Position numbers and translations under genes: made by a program. 64,000 nt of DNA from positions 13,829,354 through 13,893,353 of the forward strand of contig NC_045142.1 in the NCBI RefSeq assembly GCF_008831285.2. Direction: 5' to 3'. Shown here one piece after another: positions 54,887-64,000 of the stretch. The stretch's first letter is position 1; every line of letters begins with the position of its first letter. A model generated the notes under the pieces. That model had not been told where the DNA came from, ran no database searches, and was given only the letters and a program-made list of their open reading frames with translations. The DNA is from Nymphaea colorata (lineage: Eukaryota; Streptophyta; Magnoliopsida; Nymphaeales; Nymphaeaceae).

Positions 54887-56710
54887 TTAAATCCGACTCG
54901 TATTGAGGGAACTATGCGATTTCAATCCCTTAAATCGTTCGTCATAGATGTAACATGAAGTTAAACTCATTAGATTGGATACAAGGGATCGAACAAAAGC
55001 ATTGGTCCATTTTGTATCCATATAAACTAGTGATTTTAGTATTTTAAACCATTCATTGCAGACTTTATAACAAACGAAACATATTAGATTAACCACAAGA
55101 GATCATATGCATGAGTTGAATGTCATTCATTTTCATACAAACTTGTGATTTCAGTCCTCTAAATCATTCAATGTGAATGCATCAACAGGTTAACCACATT
55201 CAATTAAATATGTGTGATCAAATGAATCAATTAAATCTCTCGGGCATTGATACGAACTTATGATTTAAATCTCTTAGATCAATCATTAGATATATAACTA
55301 CATGTTCAACTCATTTGATTAACTGCAAGTGATCGAACTAATGCGTAGATCACATTTGTATCCACGTGAACTTGTGATTATATATCTAATGATTGATTTA
55401 AGAGATTTAAATCATAAGTTCGTATCAATGCCCGAGAGGTTTAATTCATTCATTTGATCACACATATTTAATTGAATGTGGTTAACTTGTTGATGCATTC
55501 ACATTGAATGATTTGTCGATTGTAATCACAAGTTTAAAAGAAAATTAATGAGATTCAAGTGATGGATTTGCTCATCGATATTTAATCTAATGTGTCTCAC
55601 TTGTTATTACATCTATAATGAATGATTTAGTTGATTCAAATCACAAGTTCATATGTATATAAGTGGGATCTATGCATTAGACTAAATCAGTCAATGTGAA
55701 TGTAACAATAAGTTAACCACTTTCAATTAAATATGTGTGATCCAATGAATCAACTCATTAGATATGTAACTACAAGTTCAACTCATTGGATTAACTGCAA
55801 TGGATCAAACTAATACTTAGATCCCATTTGTATCTATATGAACTTCTGATCGCAATCATTTAAATTATTCATTTTAGATGTAATAACAAGTGAAACACAT
55901 TATATTTATTGTGATTGCGCAATTGAATCACTTGAATCCCATTCATTTTCCTTTAAAATTGTGATTTCAATGTACTAAATCATTCAATATGGATTAACAA
56001 CGTCTTATCCACATTCAATTTAATGTGCATGATCAAATGAATCAGAAAATTCCACTATTATTGATACAAACTTGGGATTTCTTTCCCATAGATCATTCAC
56101 TATTGATGTAACAACAAGTTCAACTGATTGGATTAACTACAAGGGATCGAACAATGCATAGTCCCACTTATATACATATGAACTTGTGATTTGAATCAAC
56201 TAAATCATTCATTATAGATGTAATAACAAGTGAGACACATTAGATTAAATATCGATGAGCAAATCAATTAATCTCATTAATTTCTTTAAACTTGTGATAC
56301 AATCGACAATCATTCATGTGAATGCATCAAAGTTAACCATTCAATTAATATGTGTGATCAAATGAATGAATTAAATCTCTCGGGCATTGATACGAACTTA
56401 TGATTTAAATCTCTTAGATCAATCATTAGATATATAACTACATGTTCAACTCATTTGATTAACTGCAAGGGATCAAACTAGTGTGCAGATCCCATTTGTA
56501 TCCACGTGAACTTGTGATTGCAATCATTTAAACCATTCATTATAGATGCAATAACAAGTGGAACACATCATATTTAGTGTGATTGAGCAAATGAATAACC
56601 TGAATCTCATTAATTTCGTTTAAACATGTGATTTCAATTACTAAATCATTTAATATGTATTAAAAAATGTTATACACATTTAATTTAATATGTGTGATCA
56701 AATCAAGCAC
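54887..56710. repeat. HOR unit H27 (1824 bp), transition unit with clustered small deletions
   Basis: Inverted block at 55379-55680. The left two thirds are H18-type. After about 55955 it changes to AAAATTGTGATTTC, CAAGTTCAACTGATTGG and CTAGTGTGCAG. Between about 56040 and 56350 there are at least ten 1-4 base losses. Confidence 0.92.
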
Positions 56711-58429
56711 TTAAATCGACTCGTATTGAGGGAACTATGCGATTTCAATCCCTTAAATCGTTCGTGATAAATGTAACATGAAGTTAAACTCATTAGATTG
56801 GATACAAGGGATCGAACAAAAGCATTGGTCCATTTTGTATCCATATAAACTAGTGATTTTAGTCTTTTAAACCATTCATTGCAGACTTTATAACAAACGA
56901 AACATGTTAGATTAACCACAAGAGATCATATGAATGAGTTGAATGTCATTCATTTTCATACAAACTTGTGATTTCAGTCCTCTAAATCATTCAATGTAAA
57001 CGCATCAACAGGTTAACCACATTCAATTAAATATGTGTGATCAAATGAATCAATTAAATCTCTCGGGCATTGAAAGAACTTATGATTTAAATCTCTTAGA
57101 TCAATCATTAGATACATAACTACATGTTCAACTCATTTGATTAACTGCAAGGGATCGAACTAATGCGTAGATCACATTTGTAGCCACGTGAACTTGTGAT
57201 TATATATCTAATGATTGATTTAAGAGATTTAAATCATAAGTTCGTATCAATGCCCGAGAGATTTAATTCATTCATTTGATCACAGATATTTAATTGAATG
57301 TGGTTAACTTGTTGATGCATTCACATTGAATGATTTGTCGATTGTAATCACAAGTTTAAAAGAAAATTAATGAGATTCAAGTGATTGATTTGCTCATCGA
57401 TATTTAATCTAATGTGTCTCACTTGTTATTACATCTATAATGAATGATTTAGTCGATTCAAATCACAAGTTCATATGTATATAAGTGGGATCTATGCATT
57501 AGACTAAATCAGTCAATGTGAATATAACAATAAGTTAACTACTTTCAATTAAATATGTGTGATCCAATGAATCAACTCATTAGATATGTATCTACAAGTT
57601 CAACTCATTGGATTAACTGCAATGGATCAAACTAATACTTAGATCCCATTTGTATCTATATGAACTTCTGATCGCAATCATTTAAATTATTCATTTTAGA
57701 TGTAATAACAAGTGAAACACATTATATTTACTGTGATTGCGCAATTGAATCACTTGAATCCCATTCATTTTCCTTTAAAATTGTGATTTCAATGTACTAA
57801 ATCATTCAATATAGATTAACAACGTCTTATCCACATTCAATTTAATGTGCATGATCAAATGAATCAATAAAATTCCACTATTATTGATACAAACTTGGGA
57901 TTTCTTTCCACAGATCATTCACTATTGATGTAACAACAAGTTCAACTGATTGGATTAACTACAAGGGATCGAACTAATGCATGGGCCCCACTTATATACA
58001 TATGAACTTTTGATTTGAATTAACTAAATCATTCATTATAGATGTAACCACATTCAATTAAATATGTGTGATCAAATGAATGAATTAAATCTCTCGGGCA
58101 TTGATACGAACTTATGATTTAAATCTCTTAGATCAATCATTAGATATATAACTACATGTTCAACTCATTTGATTAACTGCAAGGGATCAAACTAGTGTGC
58201 AGATCCCATTTGTATCCACGTGAACTTGTGATTGCAATCATTTAAACCATGCATTATAGATGATGCAATAACAAGTGGAACACATCATATTTAGTGTGAT
58301 TGAGCAAATGAATAACCTGAATCTCATTCAATTTCGTTTAAACATGTGATTTCAATATACTAAATCATTTAATATGTATTAAAAAATGTTATACACATTT
58401 AATTTAATATGTGTGATCAAATCAAGCAC
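56711..58429. repeat. HOR unit H28 (1719 bp, ~124-bp deletion)
   Basis: Inverted block at 57201-57502. Near 58046 the sequence passes from TATAGATGTA to ACCACATTCAATT, dropping close to one monomer. Sub-block markers: GTGATAAATGTAAC, AATGTAAACGCATC, TGTAGCCACGTG, TAGATACATAAC and ATGGGCCCCAC. It ends with a 3-base insertion, TAGATGATGCAAT, near 58260. Confidence 0.93.
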
Positions 58430-60270
58430 TTAAATGCGACTCGTATTGAGGGAACTATGCGACTTCAATCCCTTAAATCGTTCGTGATAAATGTAACATG
58501 AAGTTAAACTCATTAGATTGGATACAAGGGATCGAACAAAAGCATTGGTCCATTTTGTATCCATATAAACTAGTGATTTTAGTCTTTTAAACCATTCATT
58601 GCAGACTTTATAACAAACGAAACATGTTAGATTAACCACAAGAGATCATATGAATGAGTTGAATGTCATTCATTTTCATACAAACTTGTGATTTCAGTCC
58701 TCTAAATCATTCAATGTGAACGCATCAACAGGTTAACCACATTCAATTAAATATGTGTGATCAAATGAATCAATTAAATCTCTCGGGCATTGAAAAGAAC
58801 TTATGATTTAAATCTCTTAGATCAATCATTAGATACATAACTACATGTTCAACTCAGTTGATTAACTGCAAGGGATCGAACTAATGCGTAGATCACATTT
58901 GTAGCCACGTGAACTTGTGATTATATATCTAATGATTGATTTAAGAGATTTAAATCATAAGTTCGTATCAATGCCCGAGAGGTTTAATTCAGTCATTTGA
59001 TCACACATATTTAATTGAATGTGGTTAACTTGTTGATGCATTCACATTGAATGATTTGTCGATTGTAATCACAAGTTTAAAAGAAAATTAATGAGATTCA
59101 AGTGAATGATTTGCTCATCGATATTTAATCTAATATGTCTCACTTGTTATTACATCTATAATGAATGATTTAGTTGATTCAAATAACAAGTTCATATGTA
59201 TATAAGTGGGATCTATGCATTAGACTAAATCAGTCAATGTGAATGTAACAATAAGTTAACCACTTTCAATTAAATATGTGTGATCCAATGAATCAACTCA
59301 TTAGATATGTAACTACAAGTTCAACTCATTAGATTAACTGCAATGGATCAAACTAATACTTAGATCCCATTTGTATCTATATGAACTTCTGATCGCAGTC
59401 ATTTAAATTATTCATTTTAGATGTAATAACAAGTGAAACACATTATATTTATTGTGATTACGCAATTGAATCACTTGAATCCCATTCATTTTCCTTTAAA
59501 ATTGTGATTTCAATGTACTAAATCATTCAATATAGATTAACAACGTCTTATCCACATTCAATTTAATGTGCATGATCAAATGAATCAATAAATTCCACTA
59601 TTGTTGATACAAACTTGAGATTTCTTTCCCATAGATCATTCACTATTGATGTAACAACAAGTTCAACTGATTGGATTAACTACAAGGGATCGAACTAATG
59701 CATGGGCCCCACTTATATAGATATGAACTTGTGATTTGAATCAACTAATTCATTCATTATAGATGTAATAACAAGTGAGACACATTAGATTAAATATCGA
59801 TGAGCAAATCAATCCCTTAAATCTCATTAATTTTCTTTAAACTTGTGATAACAATCGACAAATCATTCAATGTGAATGCATCAACAAGTTAACCACATTC
59901 AATTAAATATGTGTGATCAAATGAATGAATTAAATCTCTCGGGCATTGATACGAACTTATGATTTAAATCTCTTAGATCAATCATTAGGTATATAACAAC
60001 ATGTTCAACTCATTTGATTAACTGCAAGGGATCAAACTAGTGTGCAGATCCCATTTGTATCCACGTGAACTTGTGATTGCAATCATTTAAACCATTCATT
60101 ATAGATGCAATAACAAGTGGAACACATCATATTTAGTGTGATTGAGCAAATGAATAACCTGAATCTCATTCAATTTTGTTTAAACATGTGATTTCAATCT
60201 ACTAAATCATTTAATATGTATTAAAAAAATGTTATACATTTAATTTAATATGTGTGATCAAATCAAGCAC
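58430..60270. repeat. HOR unit H29 (1841 bp)
   Basis: Inverted block at 58922-59223. Many private changes: GCGACTTCAATCC, CAACTCAGTTG, AATTCAGTCATTTG, AAATAACAAGTTC, GATTACGCAATTG and TATATAGATATG. It is the most diverged unit in the right half. Confidence 0.93.
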
Positions 60271-61660
60271 TTAAATCCGACTCGTATTGAGGGAACTATG
60301 CGATTTCAATCCCTTAAATCGTTCGTCATAGATGTAACATGAAGTTAAACTCATTAGATTGGATACAAGGGATCGAACAAAAGCATTGGTCCATTTTGTA
60401 TCCATATAAACTAGTGATTTTAGTCTTTTAAACCATTCATTGCAGACTTTATAACAAACGAAACATGTTAGATTAACCACAAGAGATCATATGAATGAGT
60501 TGAATGTCATTCATTTTCATACAAACTTGTGATTTCAGTCCTCTAAATCATTCAATGTAAACGCATCAACAGGTTAACCACATTCAATTAAATATGTGTG
60601 ATCAAATGAATCAATTAAATCTCTCGGGCATTGAAAAGAACTTATGATTTAAATCTCTTAGATCAATCATTAGATACATAACTACATGTTCAACTCATTT
60701 GATTAACTGCAAGGGATCGAACTAATGCGTAGATCACATTTGTAGCCACGTGAACTTGTGATTATATATCTAATGATTGATTTAAGAGATTTAAATCATA
60801 AGTTCGTATCAATGCCCGAGAGATTTAATTCATTCATTTGATCACAGATATTTAATTGAATGTGGTTAACTTGTTGATGCATTCACATTGAATAATTTGT
60901 CGATTGTAATCACAAGTTTAAAAGAAAATCAATGAGACTCAAGTGATTGATTTGCTCATCGATATTTAATCTAATGTGTCTCACTTGTTATTACATCTAT
61001 AATGAATGATTTAGTTGATTCAAATCACAAGTTCATATGTATATAAGTGGGATCTATGCATTAGACTAAATCAGTCAATGTGAATGTAACAATAAGTTAA
61101 CCACTTTCAATTAAATATGTGTGATCAAATGAATCAACTCATTAGATATGTAACTACAAGTTCAACTCATTGGATAAACTGCAATGGATCAAACTTATAC
61201 TTAGATCCCATTTGTATCTATATGAACTTCTGATCGCAATCATTTAAATTATTCATTTTAGATGTAATAACAAGTGAAACACATTATATTTATTGTGATT
61301 GCGATCAAATGAATGAATTAAATCTCTCGGGCATTGATACGAACTTATGATTTAAATCTCTTAGATCAATCATTAGATATATAACTACATGTTCAACTCA
61401 TTTGATTAACTGCAAGGGATCAAACTAGTGTGCAGATCCCATTTGTATCCACGTGAACTTGTGATTGAAATCATTTAAACCATTCATTATAGATGCAATA
61501 ACAAGTGGAACACATCATATTTAGTGTGATTGAGCAAATGAATAACCTGAATATCATTCAATTTCGTTTAAACATGTGATTTCAATCTACTAAATCACTT
61601 AATATGTATTAAAAAAATGTTATACACATTTAATTTAATATGTGTGATCAAATCAAGCAC
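60271..61660. repeat. HOR unit H30 (1390 bp, ~456-bp deletion)
   Basis: Inverted block at 60763-61064. Near 61303 TTGTGATTGCG joins ATCAAATGAATG, removing about four whole monomers (4 x 114 = 456) and most of the direct partner arm. The loss keeps the monomer register, unlike that of H21. Confidence 0.94.
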
Positions 61661-63506
61661 TTAAATCCGACTCGTATTGAGGGAACTATGCGATTTGAAT
61701 CCCTTAAATCGTTCGTCATAGATGTAACATGAAGTTAAACTCATTAGATTGGATACAAGGGATTGAACAAAAGCATTGGTCCATTTTGTATCCATATAAA
61801 CTAGTGATTTTAGTCTTTTAAACCATTCATTGCAGACTTTATAACAAACGAAACATGTTAGATTAACCACAAGAGATCATATGAATGAGTTGAATGTCAT
61901 TCATTTTCATACAAACTTGTGATTTCAGTCCTGTAAATCATTCAATGTAAACGCATCAACAGGTTAACCACATTCAATTAAATTTGTGTGATCAAATGAA
62001 TCAATTAAATCTCTCGGGCATTGAAAAGAACTTATGATTTAAATCTCTTAGATCAATCATTAGATACATAACTACATGTTCAACTCATTTGATTAACTGC
62101 AAGGGATCGAACTAATGCGTAGGTCACATTTGTAGCCACGTGAACTTGTGATTATATATGTAATGATTGATTTAAGAGATTTAAATCATAAGTTCGTATC
62201 AATGCCCGAGAGGTTTAATTCATTCATTTGATCACAGATATTTGATTGAATGTGGTTAACTTGTTGGTGCATTCACATTGAATGATTTGTCGATTGTAAT
62301 CACATGTTTAAAAGAAAATTAATGAGATTCAAGTGATTGATTTGCTCATCGATATTTAATCTAATGTGTCTCACTTGTTATTACATCTATAATGAATGAT
62401 TTAGTTGATTCAAATCACAAGTTCATATGTATATAAGTGGGATCTATGCATTAGACTAAATCAGTCAATGTGAATGTAACAATAAGTTAACTACTTTCAA
62501 TTAAATATGTGTGATCCAATGAATCAACTCATTAGATATGTAACTACAAGTTCAACTCATTGGATTAACTGCAATGGATCAAACTAATACTTAGATCCCA
62601 TTTGTATCTATATGAACTTCTGATCGCAATCATTTAAATTATTCATTTTAGATGTAATAACAAGTGAAACACATTATATTTATTGTGATTGCGCAATTGA
62701 ATCACTTGAATCCCATTCATTTTCCTTTAAAATTGTGATTTCAATGTACTAAATCATTCAATATAGATTAACAACGTCTTATCCACATTCAATTTAATGT
62801 GCATGATCAAATGAATCAATAAAATTCCACTATTGTTGATACAAACTTGGGATTTCTTTCCCATAGATCATTCACTATTGATGTAACAACAAGTTCAACT
62901 GATTGGATTAACTACAAGGGATCGAACTAATGCATGGGCCCCACTTATATACATATGAACTTGTGATTTGAATCAACTAATTCATTCATTATAGATGTAA
63001 TAACAAGTGAGACACATTAGATTAAATATCGATGAGCAAATCAATCCCTTAAATCTCATTAATTTTCTTTAAACTTGTGATAACAATCGACAAATCATTC
63101 AATGTGAATGCATCAACAAGTTAACCACATTCAATTAAATATGTGTGATCAAATGAATGAATTAAATCTCTCGGGCATTGATACGTACTTATGATTTAAA
63201 TATCTTAGATCAATCATTAGATATATAACTACATGTTCAACTCATTTGATTAACTGCAAGGGATCAAACTAGTGTGCAGATCCCATTTGTATCCACGTGA
63301 ACTTGTGATTGCAATCATTTAAACCATGCATTATAGATGATGCAATAACAAGTGGAACACATCATATTTAGTGTGATTGAGCAAATGAATAACCTGAATC
63401 TCATTCAATTTCGTTTAAACATGTGATTTCAATATACTAAATCATTTAATATGTATTAAAAAATGTTATACACATTTAATTTAATATGTGTGATCAAATC
63501 AAGCAC
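61661..63506. repeat. HOR unit H31 (1846 bp)
   Basis: Inverted block at 62153-62454. Shares the TAGATGATGCAAT insertion (near 63335) and CAATATACTAAATC with H28 but not with H29 or H30, hinting at a three-unit super-repeat. Private sites include TATATATGTAATG and CTTGTTGGTGC. Confidence 0.94.
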
Positions 63507-64000
63507 TTAAATCCGACTCGTATTGAGGGAACTATGCGATTTCAATCCCTTAAATCGTTCGTCATAGATGTAACATGAAGTTAAACTCATTAGATTGGAT
63601 ACAAGGGATCGAACAAAAGCATTGGTCCATTTTGTATCCATATAAACTAGTGATTTTAGTCTTTTAAACCATTCATTGCAGACTTTATAACAAACGAAAC
63701 ATGTTAGATTAACCACAAGAGATCATATGAATGAGTTGAATGTCATTCATTTTCATACAAACTTGTGATTTCAGTCCTCTAAATCATTCAATGTGAACGC
63801 ATCAACAGGTTAACCACATTCAATTAAATATGTGTGATCAAATGAATCAATTAAATCTCTCGGGCATTGATACGAACTTATGATTTAAATCTCTTAGATC
63901 AATCATTAGATACATAACTACTTGTTCAACTCATTTGATTAACTGCAAGGGATCGAACTAATGCGTAGATCACATTTGTATCCACGTGAACTTGTGATTA
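63507..64000. repeat. HOR unit H32, cut by the window end
   Basis: Only the first 494 bases are present. The window stops at GAACTTGTGATTA, exactly where the inverted block begins in the other units. The array evidently continues beyond the window. Confidence 0.95.

Larger units (their letters stand above)
1..64000. repeat. AT-rich tandem satellite array filling the window
   Basis: Every stretch I read belongs to one family of ~113-115 bp monomers recognised by an ACTTGTGATTTCAATC-like core about every 115 bases on one strand or the other. The composition is strongly AT-rich. No open reading frame behaves like a gene, and I see no tRNA, rRNA, transposase, LTR, telomeric repeat or unique sequence. 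Stretches without a separate entry hold only these monomers. Seen: repeat hierarchy and orientation. Inferred: eukaryotic heterochromatin, possibly centromeric. The satellite family and species are not recognised. Confidence 0.97.
6603..64000. repeat. Region 2: ~1.84 kb inversion-bearing higher-order repeat array (H0-H32)
   Basis: A TTAAATCYGACTCGTATTG landmark recurs at 8446, 10035, 11624, 13213, 14802, 16645, 18486, 20329, 22167, 23913 and onward to 63507, with a divergent version at 6603. Spacing is 1589 bp in H1-H4 and close to 1843 bp in most others. A full unit has about 16 monomer cores, 13 direct and 3 inverted. Units differ mostly by single-base changes and small indels. Unit starts given here are a convenient phase, not biological boundaries. 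Confidence 0.95.

Noticed and set aside
6603-64000. CRISPR array
   Set aside because: Repeats are ~115 bp monomers directly abutting, with no unique spacers and no cas genes; the higher period is 1.6-1.8 kb.
1-64000. Telomeric repeats, rDNA, tRNA genes, LTR elements, or organellar or bacterial sequence
   Set aside because: None of the expected motifs or gene-length frames was found on either strand.

Overview
The whole 64 kb window is AT-rich tandem satellite DNA, with no gene I can support. There is no credible protein-coding gene, rRNA, tRNA, transposase or CRISPR array. This is how centromeric, pericentromeric or other heterochromatic DNA of a eukaryote looks, and the length and regularity suggest a long-read assembly. 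I do not recognise the satellite family. A plant or an insect would fit the AT-rich ~115-bp monomers, but nothing in the sequence settles the taxon.

The building block is a ~113-115 bp monomer with a conserved ACTTGTGATTTCAATC-like core. Monomers fall into three classes that follow each other in the fixed order C-B-A, giving a ~340 bp trimer. C carries the GGATTAACTACAAGGGATC and CCCATTTGTATCCATATG boxes. B carries CATTCATTATAGATGTAATA and GAGCAAATGAATCACTTGAA. A carries CATTCAATTAAATATGTGTG and ends in a CGTATTGATACGAA-like box.

Region 1 (1-6602) is divergent and entirely in direct orientation. It is organised as an irregular ~1.02 kb nine-monomer (three-trimer) higher-order repeat with monomer-scale deletions and small tandem duplications. 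Region 2 (6603-64000) is a much more uniform array of a ~1.84 kb higher-order repeat (HOR), here numbered H0-H32. Each full HOR holds about 16 monomer equivalents, 13 direct and 3 inverted. The inverted part is a ~302 bp block whose direct counterpart lies ~470 bp downstream in the same unit. It also pairs with the sequence just upstream, so each unit carries a large imperfect palindrome (arms ~155 bp, spacer ~82 bp).

Region 2 divides into sub-blocks: H0; H1-H4 (a 1589-bp variant in which the palindrome spacer has been flipped and ~254 bp lost); H5-H9; H10-H17; H18-H27 (very uniform, many units exactly 1843 bp); and H28-H32. Units H9, H21, H28 and H30 have larger internal deletions. Region 1 still contains the uninverted arrangement from which the HOR could have been built, so the window appears to record the formation, rearrangement and spread of an inversion-bearing HOR. 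The array runs off both ends of the window.
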